Source: Ilumatobacteraceae bacterium
Lineage (GTDB): Bacteria > Actinomycetota > Acidimicrobiia > Acidimicrobiales > Ilumatobacteraceae
Length of the DNA: 9,088 nucleotides
Assembly: GCA_025464045.1 (NCBI GenBank)
Contig: JAODBQ010000021.1
Location: forward strand, 1-9,088
Direction: 5' to 3'
The first letter of the stretch is position 1. Every line of letters begins with the position of its first letter. Made by a program: the position numbers and the translations under genes. This document shows positions 1 to 6,500 of this stretch, one piece after another. The notes beneath the pieces are model-generated. The model was not told where the DNA came from, made no database searches, and was given only the letters and a program-made list of their open reading frames with translations.

Positions 1-603
1 GATTACGCCGCGGTGGTCCCGACGACCGACCCGACGCGTGCGACGCTGGTGCTGTCGTCGTGCCATCCAATCCGCAGCGCGTCGCATCGGATCATCATCC
101 GTGCCGATCTCGACACCACGCGGTCAAGCCCTCTCTTCTCCGCGACCACGCACGGCACCGCCGACGCCGGGGCGACGATCCCTGGCGACGACACCGGCTC
201 CGCGCCGGCGACCTCGGTCGCCACCCCGTCGGCGACGGACGCATCGTCGAGCACCGCGGCGACCGCGCAGGACACGGCTCCGGCCACGACGATCGGCGCC
301 GTCGCCCAGGTGCCCGCCACCACCGCACCGCCGTTGGCGTCCACGACGACAGCCCCGACCGCGGACGCCGCCCCCTCGGCGAGCAGGGACGCGTTCTCGG
401 CGGGTTGGTTCGACGATCCCGCCGCGTGGCCGCAGATCATCGTGTGGGGCCTCGCCCTCGCGGCGATCACCTGCGCTGGCTACCTGGTGGCCAGGCGCAC
501 ACGGCGGATCTGGTTCGGCACGTTGGTCGCGTTCGCGCCGTTCGTGTTCGTCCTCTACTTCTGGTTCGAGAACATCAACCGCCTGCTGCCGCCGGGCCTG
601 TGA
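1..603 (+). CDS. Class E-like sortase, C-terminal part (5' end outside window)
   Basis: Frame 1 is open from the first base to the TGA at 601-603, giving 200 visible residues; the real start lies upstream, and the GTG at 13 is internal. The segment LVLSSCHPIRSASHRIIIRA matches the end of a sortase catalytic domain: Cys21 (visible numbering) would be the nucleophile and Arg30 the oxyanion-stabilising Arg. The catalytic His must lie before base 1. Sortases cleave a sorting signal on exported proteins and transfer them to a cell-surface acceptor, acting on the outer face of the membrane. After the domain come about 90 residues rich in Ala, Thr, Ser and Pro (a stalk), then two hydrophobic helices (about 144-164 and 170-189) separated by RRTRR, ending in NINRLLPPGL. 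The family call rests on the Cys/Arg motif alone; class E is favoured by the CHPxxSAxxR spacing and the host type. No sortase substrate is visible here. Confidence 0.8.
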   Translation, partial: DYAAVVPTTDPTRATLVLSSCHPIRSASHRIIIRADLDTTRSSPLFSATTHGTADAGATIPGDDTGSAPATSVATPSATDASSSTAATAQDTAPATTIGAVAQVPATTAPPLASTTTAPTADAAPSASRDAFSAGWFDDPAAWPQIIVWGLALAAITCAGYLVARRTRRIWFGTLVAFAPFVFVLYFWFENINRLLPPGL

Positions 604-706
604 CGCGCAGCGCGCCGACGCGGTCGAGGCCGGTCCCGCCGACCGCACCGCGCGCGCGGCCGCCGATACCGTTGCCGACGTGAGCTGGGGCGCGTCGACG
701 GGTCCG

Positions 707-1429
707 ATGACGGATGGGGAGCGCTACTCCTTCGACGTCCAGGGCTTCCTCGTGCGGCGCGGCGCGCTCAGCGCGCACGAGGTGCGGTTGCTGCGGCTCG
801 CCGTCGTCGAGCTCGGTCTGCCGCGCGCGGGCGACTCGATCCAGAGCCAGCGGTTCAACGGCCACCTGGCACACGATCGGACGTTCCGCGACCTGATCGA
901 CCATCCGGCGATCGTCCACGTGCTCACCGAGCTGTGCGGACCGAACGTGCGGCTCGACCACGCCTACGGGATCATCATGTCGCCCGGCAGCGCCGGCCTC
1001 GGGCTGCACGGTGGGGCGACACCGCACGACCCCGCGCAGCACTACCGCGTCGAGGGTGGGCGCATCTTCAACGGCCTCGTCGCGGTGCAGTGGGCGCTCG
1101 TCGATCACCGGCCCGGCGAGGGTGGGTTCGGGTGCATCCCGGGCAGCCACCGGGCGAACTTCGCGCTGCCGCAGGAGCACGATCCTGGGCTCGTGACCGA
1201 GGTGCCGATGGCGGCAGGAGATCTCGTGGTGTTCACCGAGGCGCTGACGCATTGCACGATCCCCTGGCGCGGGACGGGCGAGCGACTGTCGTTGCTCAAC
1301 AAGTACAGCCCCGGTCACCTCGCCTGGGGTCCCGACTACGAGGACCTCCAAGCCCTCGCCCCGTTGATGACCGATCGTCAGCGTCGCTTCCTGCAGAAGC
1401 CCGCCGTCTTCGGCCACCAACCTGTCTGA
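707..1429 (+). CDS. Phytanoyl-CoA dioxygenase (PhyH) family protein with HGG in place of HxD
   Basis: This 240-residue protein resembles PhyH-family Fe(II)/2-oxoglutarate oxygenases, cytosolic enzymes that hydroxylate varied small molecules; its substrate is unknown. MTDGERYSFDVQGFLV is a typical family N-terminus, so I chose the ATG at 707. An in-frame GTG at 680 would add nine residues, and neither start has a clear ribosome site. The core has PGSH at 145-148, GD at 171-172, a distal iron ligand His182 and, 11 residues later, Arg193, the expected 2-oxoglutarate salt-bridge residue. The proximal motif reads H101-G102-G103, so the usual Asp ligand is replaced by Gly. HxG or HxA occurs in Fe/2OG halogenases such as WelO5 and SyrB2, but the LHGG form may simply mark a PhyH subgroup. 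The gene stands alone, about 100 bp after the sortase and convergent with the next gene, so context gives no pathway. Confidence 0.88.
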   Translation: MTDGERYSFDVQGFLVRRGALSAHEVRLLRLAVVELGLPRAGDSIQSQRFNGHLAHDRTFRDLIDHPAIVHVLTELCGPNVRLDHAYGIIMSPGSAGLGLHGGATPHDPAQHYRVEGGRIFNGLVAVQWALVDHRPGEGGFGCIPGSHRANFALPQEHDPGLVTEVPMAAGDLVVFTEALTHCTIPWRGTGERLSLLNKYSPGHLAWGPDYEDLQALAPLMTDRQRRFLQKPAVFGHQPV

Positions 1430-1498
1430 CCCGCGGCTCCCCGTGCGCGACGCACTTCGACGGCTCACACCTCGGGCCCAGGCACGCCGGGCGCGCGA

Positions 1499-2146
1499 TC
1501 ACATGACGTTGGCGGGAGGGAGGGTGGCGATGTCGGCGCGGCCGAAGAGCCAGGCGAGGCGCTGGACGTCCGGGACCGCCTGGGCCTCCGGCGGCAGGGT
1601 GTCGCGGCCCGTCGACGTGCGGCTCGCCCACTGCACCGTCATCCGCGCCAGCTCGAGGCGGACGAAGTCCTCCGGCCACTCGGCCCACGTGTAGCCCAGG
1701 CCGAGATCGGCGTGGTGGATCGTCGCCTCGCGCCAGCGCCGCCACGGCACGTCGCTGATCGGGATCGGGCCGAACACCGTCTCGCCCACACCGAGCTCCC
1801 ACCCGGACGCGTCCAGCGCATCCCACGCGATCTCCAGCGCGGCGTTCGTCGCGCGCACGTCCGCGACCAGCTCTGCGGCCGGACGCGCGGCGCCGGCCGC
1901 GATGTCCGCCGTGCGCTGCTCCAGGCCGCCCGGATACATCGCACCCACCTCACCGAAGGCCGCAGCATCGACCATCCGCTGCATCCCCTCGGCGTTGCGG
2001 GCGATGTGGGTGAGCACGTGGCCGACCGTCCACGTCGGCAGCAGGGAGGGCGCGCCGACCTGGGCGTCGGTCAGTCCGGCGAGCCGTTCGTCCAGGAGCG
2101 CGTGCGCCGCGCGCGCCCCGTCCAGATCGCGTTGCAGATCGGTCAC
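1499..2146 (-). CDS. DinB / mycothiol-dependent maleylpyruvate isomerase family protein
   Basis: This protein has 215 residues, from a GTG start (complement of 2144-2146) to the TGA at 1499-1501. It looks like the actinobacterial maleylpyruvate isomerase N-terminal (DinB-like four-helix) family, whose characterised members use mycothiol and a metal ion. The candidate metal site is complete: His47 in VGHVLTHIARNAEG, then Glu140 and His144 in WREATIHHADLG, with the ExxxH spacing of the zinc site in Corynebacterium glutamicum maleylpyruvate isomerase. The length is near that of the single-domain forms. Many family members are not true maleylpyruvate isomerases, and no gentisate-pathway genes lie nearby, so I would not assign that reaction; a thiol-transfer or isomerase role is possible. 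The gene is divergent from gnd with only about 44 bp between start codons, and convergent with the PhyH gene. A GAGGG on the coding strand lies about 15 nt before the start, which is rather far. Confidence 0.85.
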   Translation of the reverse strand: MTDLQRDLDGARAAHALLDERLAGLTDAQVGAPSLLPTWTVGHVLTHIARNAEGMQRMVDAAAFGEVGAMYPGGLEQRTADIAAGAARPAAELVADVRATNAALEIAWDALDASGWELGVGETVFGPIPISDVPWRRWREATIHHADLGLGYTWAEWPEDFVRLELARMTVQWASRTSTGRDTLPPEAQAVPDVQRLAWLFGRADIATLPPANVM

Positions 2147-2190
2147 GGACTCGCACCGTAGCCCTCGTCCGGACGTGGCAACCTGTGCGG

Positions 2191-3393
2191 ATGTCCGACG
2201 GATCGCCGTTCCCCCCGCCCCTGGTCACGCCGCCCGAGGTCCCCACAGTCCAGCTCGGCATGGTCGGTCTCGGCCGGATGGGGGCGAACATGGTCCGCCG
2301 CCTGCACCGTGAGGGCATCGACTGCGTCGGCTACGACCTCGCCGAGGCATCGGTCGCCACCCTCGAGGCGGAAGGCGTCCGCGGAGCGCGCACGCCGCAG
2401 CAGTTCGTCGACGCGCTCAGCGCACCCCGCAACATCTGGCTGATGGTTCCTGCCGCGTTCGTCGACCAGACGATCGCCACCTTCGCACCGCTGCTCCAGC
2501 CCGGCGACACGCTCATCGACGGCGGCAACTCCTGGTACCGGGACGACATCGAGCGCGCCACGTCGCTGAAGCAGCACGGGATCCACTACGTCGACGTCGG
2601 GACGAGTGGCGGGGTGTTCGGGCTCGAGCGCGGCTTCTGCCAGATGGTCGGCGGCGATGACGAGGCCGTCGCCCGGATCGCGCCGATCCTCGATGTGCTC
2701 GCACCCGGGTTCAACACCACCACCACCACGCGCACCCACGGACGCGAGGGCGAACCGTCCACGGCCGAGCGCGGCTGGTTGCACTGCGGTCCGAGCGGCG
2801 CCGGGCACTTCGTCAAGATGGTCCACAACGGCATCGAGTACGGCTTGATGGCGGCGTACTCGGAAGGCTTCAACATCCTCGCCAACGCCAACGCCGGTTC
2901 GCGCCAGCAGGTCAAGGACGCGGAGACCGCGCCGCTCACCCACCCGGAGTACTACCAGTACGATTTCGACCTGCCGGCGATCGCCGAGGTGTGGCGGCGC
3001 GGCAGCGTCGTGGCCAGCTGGCTGCTCGACCTCACGGCCAACGCGCTCTTCGCCGACGAGGACCTCAGCGGGTTCACGGGTCATGTCAGCGACAGCGGCG
3101 AAGGTCGTTGGACGATCAGTGCGGCGATCGACGAGGGGGTGCCGGCGCCGGTGCTCACCAGCGCGCTGTTCGCCCGGTTCTCGTCTCGCGGCAACGGGCT
3201 GCTGTCCGACAAGCTCCTCTCGGCGATGCGCGCCCAGTTCGGCGGCCACGTCGAAGTGCCGCCGCACGAGCGTGCCGGCGCCGGCGGAGCGACCGCGAGC
3301 GCCGTCGAGACCATCGGCTCGTCGAACGCCACGACGAACGCCACCACGACGAACGCCACGTCGCCGAGCAGCACCACCGAGGTCGTCTCATGA
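2191..3393 (+). CDS. gnd: 6-phosphogluconate dehydrogenase (decarboxylating), short form
   Basis: The product (400 residues) oxidises and decarboxylates 6-phosphogluconate to ribulose 5-phosphate with reduction of NAD(P)+, in the cytosolic oxidative pentose phosphate pathway. The Rossmann motif GLGRMG is at 26-31. DGGNSWYRDD (110-119), GTSGGVFGLERGFC (137-150) and GAGHFVKMVHNGIEYG (203-218) carry the substrate and catalytic residues, including Lys209 and Glu217. The all-helical domain ends near residue 352, so this is the short form rather than the roughly 470-residue E. coli type. Asp49 at the end of the second strand (GYDL) suggests NAD+ preference, by analogy. The first 20 residues are Pro-rich and precede the usual family start; an in-frame GTG at 2185 is an alternative start, and an ATG at 2260 would cut into the first strand. 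The last 45 or so residues form a low-complexity Ala/Thr/Asn/Ser tail. The stop codon overlaps the zwf start. Confidence 0.95.
   Translation: MSDGSPFPPPLVTPPEVPTVQLGMVGLGRMGANMVRRLHREGIDCVGYDLAEASVATLEAEGVRGARTPQQFVDALSAPRNIWLMVPAAFVDQTIATFAPLLQPGDTLIDGGNSWYRDDIERATSLKQHGIHYVDVGTSGGVFGLERGFCQMVGGDDEAVARIAPILDVLAPGFNTTTTTRTHGREGEPSTAERGWLHCGPSGAGHFVKMVHNGIEYGLMAAYSEGFNILANANAGSRQQVKDAETAPLTHPEYYQYDFDLPAIAEVWRRGSVVASWLLDLTANALFADEDLSGFTGHVSDSGEGRWTISAAIDEGVPAPVLTSALFARFSSRGNGLLSDKLLSAMRAQFGGHVEVPPHERAGAGGATASAVETIGSSNATTNATTTNATSPSSTTEVVS
3324..3359 (+). repeat. Three copies of a 9-bp unit encoding the Thr/Asn/Ala tail of Gnd
   Basis: GAACGCCAC occurs exactly at 3324-3332, 3336-3344 and 3351-3359, joined by short ACG/CAC-type spacers. 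Copies start 12 and 15 bp apart, so the phase stays a multiple of three and the repeat encodes Asn-Ala-Thr units within NATTNATTTNAT. The pattern looks like recent slippage or duplication at the 3' end of gnd, beyond the conserved enzyme fold. Confidence 0.8.
3379..3382 (+). promoter_or_regulatory. Ribosome binding site for zwf inside gnd
   Basis: GAGG lies 7 nt before the ATG at 3390, within the last codons of gnd. With the ATGA overlap it supports both the zwf start chosen here and translational coupling to gnd. Confidence 0.55.
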
Positions 3394-4790
3394 GGAGCGA
3401 GAACCAACCCCCCGCCGATGCGCTCGTCCTGTTCGGGGCCACGGGTGACCTCGCCAAGCGCAAGCTGTTCCCGTCGCTGTACTCGATGGAGGCCCACGGT
3501 CAGTTGAAGCTGCACGTGGTCGGCGTCGCCCGCAGTGACTGGACCGACGACTCGTTCCGCGAGCACGCCCGCGCCTCGGTCCTCGCCGCGAGGCCCAACG
3601 CCGACCCGGTCATCCTCGCCCGGTTCCTGGAGCGGCTCGACCTGATCCAGGGCGACTACTCGGACCCGGCGACGTGGAAGTCGCTCGCCGACACGCTCGA
3701 CGAGCACCACAGCCAGTGCGCCGTGTTCTACATGGCGATCCCACCGGACATGTTCCCGGCAGTGGCGACCGCGCTCGCATCCGTCCACTTGAACGAGCGC
3801 GGGCGGATCGTCGTCGAGAAGCCGTTCGGCCGCGACCTCCAGAGCGCGGTCGAGCTGAACGAGATCCTCCACCAGGTCTTCCCCGAGGAGCGCATCTTCC
3901 GCATCGACCACTACCTCGGCAAGGAGAGCGTCGAGGACCTGCTCGTGTTCCGTTTCTCGAACACGCTGCTCGAACCGCTGTGGAACCGCAGCTACGTGCG
4001 CAGCGTGCAGATCACGATGAGCGAGACGATCGGCGTCGAGGGGCGCGGCAGCTTCTACGACGGCGTCGGCGCGATGCGCGACGTGCTCCAGAACCACCTC
4101 CTGCAGGTCGCCGCGCTCGTCGCGATGGAGCCGCCGGTCGGTCCCGAGTCGAGCTACCTGCAGGACGAGAAGGCCAAGGTGTTCGCGGCGATGCGCCCGA
4201 TCGAACCGGCGTGCCTGGTGCGCGGCCAATACGTCGGCTTCCGCGACGAGCCCGGGGTCAGGCCCGACTCGGATACCGAGACGTACGTGGCCGCACGCCT
4301 GCAGATCGACTCGTGGCGCTGGGCCGGCGTGCCCTGGTACGTCCGCTGCGGCAAGGCGCTCGCGGCGAACGCGAGCGAGGTCGTCGTCGAGTTCCACGAG
4401 CCGCCGCGGATGTTGTTCGACGAGGCCGGCGGTCCGACGCCCGAGCGCAACCTCGTGCGCTTCCGCCTCGGCAACAACGACGGCGTCACCTTCACCCTCC
4501 AGGCCAAGACGCCGGGCGAGGCGCTCGACAGCCAGAACGTGGACGTCGCCGTCGACTTCGCCGCCGCGCTCGGCGAGCGTCGCGACGCGTACGAGCGGCT
4601 GATCGGCGACGCGCTGCAGGGTTCGCCGCGACGCTTCGCGCGGGAGGACATCGTCGAGCTGACGTGGCGCGTCGTGCAGCCGGCGCTCGATCATCCCGGG
4701 CCGGTGCACCCGTACTTCCGCGGCACGTGGGGCCCCAGCGAATCGATCCACTGCCTCGACGGTGACGAGTGGTTCCTCCCCTCGACCTGA
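3390..4790 (+). CDS. zwf: Glucose-6-phosphate 1-dehydrogenase
   Basis: This 466-residue enzyme oxidises glucose 6-phosphate to 6-phosphogluconolactone and reduces NAD(P)+, the first step of the oxidative pentose phosphate branch. The N-terminal coenzyme-binding motif is GATGDLAKRKL (16-26), and EKPFGRDL (143-150) follows. The active-site signature RIDHYLGKE (171-179) holds the catalytic His174 and Lys178. The C-terminal domain runs to the end (PYFRGTWGPSE at 441-451). The length is slightly below the common 480-510. The start is the ATG at 3390, which overlaps the gnd stop by 4 bp (ATGA) and has GAGG 7 nt upstream; the same frame is open much further upstream, but only as a shadow of gnd. The order gnd-zwf and the overlap imply one transcript. 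Neither a 6-phosphogluconolactonase nor an OpcA-like gene follows, so that step must be encoded elsewhere. Confidence 0.96.
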   Translation: MRSENQPPADALVLFGATGDLAKRKLFPSLYSMEAHGQLKLHVVGVARSDWTDDSFREHARASVLAARPNADPVILARFLERLDLIQGDYSDPATWKSLADTLDEHHSQCAVFYMAIPPDMFPAVATALASVHLNERGRIVVEKPFGRDLQSAVELNEILHQVFPEERIFRIDHYLGKESVEDLLVFRFSNTLLEPLWNRSYVRSVQITMSETIGVEGRGSFYDGVGAMRDVLQNHLLQVAALVAMEPPVGPESSYLQDEKAKVFAAMRPIEPACLVRGQYVGFRDEPGVRPDSDTETYVAARLQIDSWRWAGVPWYVRCGKALAANASEVVVEFHEPPRMLFDEAGGPTPERNLVRFRLGNNDGVTFTLQAKTPGEALDSQNVDVAVDFAAALGERRDAYERLIGDALQGSPRRFAREDIVELTWRVVQPALDHPGPVHPYFRGTWGPSESIHCLDGDEWFLPST

Positions 4791-4827
4791 GCCGTCGGTC
4801 GCATCGGGCTGTCCGGGCCGGGCGCGG

Positions 4828-5358
4828 TTGACGGCGGGCGCGATCACGTTCCTCGTCGGCGGGGCGCGCAGCGGCAAGTCGACGCTGGCGGTCGAGATCG
4901 GCGTGCGCCACGTCGGCCACGTCGTCTTCGTCGCCACCGCGGTCGCGTTCGACGACGACATGCGCGACCGGATCGATCGGCACCGGGACGAACGACCGGA
5001 CTGGCCGACCGTCGAGGCGCCGGTGGATCTCGCCGCGGCGGTCCGCTCGGCACCTGCCGACGCGCTGGTGATCGTCGACTGCCTCACGGTGTGGCTCGGC
5101 AACCTCCTCCACGCCGGCGCGGACGATCTGCCGACTTCGACCGCCGCGGTGATCGAGGCCCTCACCGGGCGGTCCGGACCGAGCGTGGTCGTGAGCAACG
5201 AGGTCGGCATGGGCATCCACCCGGAATCCGACCTCGGCCGGCGCTACCGCGACGACCTCGGCCGCCTCAACCAGTCGCTCGCCGCGGTTGCCGCCACTAG
5301 CCTCCTCGTCGTCGCCGGACGAGCCGTCCGCCTCCGCGATCCGTGGGAGTTGCTGTGA
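4828..5358 (+). CDS. cobU: Adenosylcobinamide kinase / adenosylcobinamide-phosphate guanylyltransferase
   Basis: CobU (CobP) phosphorylates adenosylcobinamide and then transfers GMP to it, making the GDP-activated precursor for the cobalamin lower ligand. From the TTG at 4828 the protein has 176 residues, the usual family length. It shows the P-loop GGARSGKS (11-18), DRHRDERPDWPTVEAP (50-65) with His52 as the likely guanylylated residue, DCLTVWLGNLL (84-94) and VSNEVGMGIHP (122-132). The alternative start is the GTG at 4762, which adds 22 unconserved residues and overlaps the 3' end of zwf by 29 bp. I prefer TTG because it places the P-loop at the usual distance from the N-terminus, but neither start has a good ribosome site. 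The stop overlaps the cobT start by 4 bp (GTGA), so the two are probably translated together. Confidence 0.92.
   Translation: MTAGAITFLVGGARSGKSTLAVEIGVRHVGHVVFVATAVAFDDDMRDRIDRHRDERPDWPTVEAPVDLAAAVRSAPADALVIVDCLTVWLGNLLHAGADDLPTSTAAVIEALTGRSGPSVVVSNEVGMGIHPESDLGRRYRDDLGRLNQSLAAVAATSLLVVAGRAVRLRDPWELL
5346..5349 (+). promoter_or_regulatory. Ribosome binding site deciding the cobT start
   Basis: GGAG sits 5 nt before the GTG at 5355. It favours 5355 over the in-frame GTG at 5343, which lies upstream of this motif. It is located inside the last codons of cobU. Confidence 0.5.
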
Positions 5359-6344
5359 ACAACTGGTTGACGTCCGCCCTCACCTCGCTGCCCGCTGGCG
5401 ATGACGCCGCCGCCGAGGCGGTGCGTCTGCGGGCGTCCGACATCCTCCGGCCGGCCGGTGCACTGGCGCGCTTCGACGAGGTGGCCGTGTGGGTCGCGCG
5501 CTGGCAGGAGACCAGTCGCCCGGCGGTCACCCGACCGTCGGCGGTGATCTTCGCCGCGGACCACGGGGTCACCGCGGCCGGCGTCAGCAAGTACCCGGTG
5601 GACGTCACCGCGGCGATGCTCGCCGCGTACCGGGCCGGGAAGTCGACCGTCACCGCGTTCGCGCACGTCGCCGGTGCCACGGTGGCGGCGATCGACGTCG
5701 GCGTCGGCCGGCCGACCGGCGACATCCGCTTCGAGGCGGCGATGGACCAGGCCCGCTTCGACGAGGCCGTGGAGGCGGGCCGCGCCGCCGTCGAAGACCT
5801 CGACGCCGACCTCCTGGTCCTCGGCGAGATGGGCATCGGCAACACCACGGCCGCTGCCGCGGTCGCCGCCGCGCTCGGCGGTGGCGAGGTTGCGGCATGG
5901 GTCGGCCGCGGCACGGGCGTCGACGACGCCGGCCTCGCTCGCAAGCGCGACGCGGTGCGACAGAGCATCGACCGCGTCGCCGGCGTCCTCGATCCGCTGG
6001 AGGTGCTGCGCGAGCTCGGCGGCGCCGAGCTCGTCGCGATGGCCGCGGCGATCGTTGCCGCGCGCCACCGCAAGCTGCCCGTGCTGATCGACGGCTACGT
6101 CGTCACGGCCGCGGCGTGGCCGCTGTTGCTGTCGGCGCCCGGGGCGCTGGACCACTGCCTCGTCGGCCATTGCTCGTCCGAGCCGGGGCACCGCCGGCTG
6201 CTCGAGCGGCTGGGCAAGCAGCCACTGCTCGACCTGGAGATGCGCCTCGGCGAGGGCTCGGGCGCGATGGCCGCGGTCCCGCTCGTGGCGATGGCGTGCG
6301 CGGGGGTGACCGAGGTGCCCACGTTCGGCGAGTGGTTCGGCTGA
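5355..6344 (+). CDS. cobT: Nicotinate-nucleotide--dimethylbenzimidazole phosphoribosyltransferase
   Basis: CobT makes alpha-ribazole phosphate from dimethylbenzimidazole (or another base) and nicotinate mononucleotide, supplying the lower ligand of cobalamin. The 329-residue product has the family motifs in order: AADHGV (67-72), GEMGIGNTTAAAA (157-169), GRGTGVDD (184-191), LIDGYVVTAAA (244-254), GHCSSEPGH (271-279) and LGEGSGAMAA (298-307). Glu300 corresponds to the catalytic Glu317 of the Salmonella enzyme. The start is the GTG at 5355, inside a GTGA overlap with the cobU stop and with GGAG just upstream. It is the last gene of the gnd-zwf-cobU-cobT block. The partner gene cobS, often found next to cobU and cobT, does not follow; an NfeD gene does. 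No cobalamin riboswitch is apparent upstream of the block. Confidence 0.96.
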   Translation: MNNWLTSALTSLPAGDDAAAEAVRLRASDILRPAGALARFDEVAVWVARWQETSRPAVTRPSAVIFAADHGVTAAGVSKYPVDVTAAMLAAYRAGKSTVTAFAHVAGATVAAIDVGVGRPTGDIRFEAAMDQARFDEAVEAGRAAVEDLDADLLVLGEMGIGNTTAAAAVAAALGGGEVAAWVGRGTGVDDAGLARKRDAVRQSIDRVAGVLDPLEVLRELGGAELVAMAAAIVAARHRKLPVLIDGYVVTAAAWPLLLSAPGALDHCLVGHCSSEPGHRRLLERLGKQPLLDLEMRLGEGSGAMAAVPLVAMACAGVTEVPTFGEWFG

Positions 6345-6364
6345 ACCGCACCCGCTGACCGCGC

Positions 6365-6388
6365 CGGCCGATCGCCTCGGCTGATCGC
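6365..6388 (+). repeat. Imperfect 11-bp direct repeat after cobT
   Basis: CGGCCGATCGC (6365-6375) and CGGCTGATCGC (6378-6388) differ at one position and begin 13 bp apart, in the gap between cobT and the NfeD gene. They could be a protein-binding site or chance in GC-rich sequence. Confidence 0.45.
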
Positions 6389-6390
6389 GG

Positions 6391-6408
6391 GCGGCGGACG
6401 GCCGCCGC
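6391..6408 (+). terminator. GC-only hairpin downstream of cobT, possible terminator
   Basis: A perfect 7-bp stem (GCGGCGG at 6391-6397 with CCGCCGC at 6402-6408) encloses the loop ACGG, 47 bp after the cobT stop. No T-run follows, so it is not a canonical Rho-independent terminator. High-GC actinobacteria often lack the T-run, which keeps termination of the gnd-cobT transcript plausible. It could instead be 5' UTR structure of the NfeD transcript. Confidence 0.4.
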
Positions 6409-6413
6409 AGGTG

Positions 6414-6444
6414 CTGACGCGAATGCCCGGTGCGGGCGTATCGT
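6414..6444 (+). promoter_or_regulatory. Weak candidate promoter for the NfeD-paraslipin pair
   Basis: CTGACG (6414-6419) and TATCGT (6439-6444) resemble -35 and -10 elements, but the 19-bp spacer is long and both hexamers are imperfect. The position, after the hairpin and before the ribosome site, is sensible. Confidence 0.22.
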
Positions 6445-6492
6445 GCACTTCGGAGGAGGCAACGGTCCGCGCGCAGCGCTGGTCAGCCCTCC

Positions 6493-6500
6493 AGAGGAGG
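6493..6500 (+). promoter_or_regulatory. Strong ribosome binding site for the NfeD gene
   Basis: AGAGGAGG ends 6 nt before the GTG at 6507, the best Shine-Dalgarno match in the window. It fixes the start at 6507, although the same frame stays open upstream to a GTG at 6411. A second purine-rich motif, GGAGGAGG at 6450-6457, has no usable start codon at the right distance. Confidence 0.75.

Noticed and set aside
38..706. An N-terminal extension of the PhyH frame upstream through the sortase
   Set aside because: The upstream 220 or so residues are Arg/Pro-rich and overlap the sortase frame. The family N-terminus begins at the ATG at 707.
1443..1455. A small hairpin GTGCG/CGCAC between the PhyH and DinB-family genes as a terminator
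   Set aside because: The stem is only 5 bp with a 3-nt loop and no T-run, common by chance in this base composition.
1499..2146. Naming this gene as a true maleylpyruvate isomerase of gentisate degradation
   Set aside because: The metal-site residues fit the broad family, but no gentisate dioxygenase or fumarylpyruvate hydrolase lies nearby, and most family members have other or unknown roles.
2991..3389. An N-terminal extension of the zwf frame into gnd
   Set aside because: The extension is Arg/Gln-rich shadow sequence of gnd; the G6PDH coenzyme motif follows directly after the ATG at 3390.
3081..5216. A 711-codon open frame on the minus strand opposite zwf and cobU
   Set aside because: It runs antisense to two clear enzymes, is Arg/Asp/Val-rich with no family motif, and is what GC-rich codon bias produces on the opposite strand.
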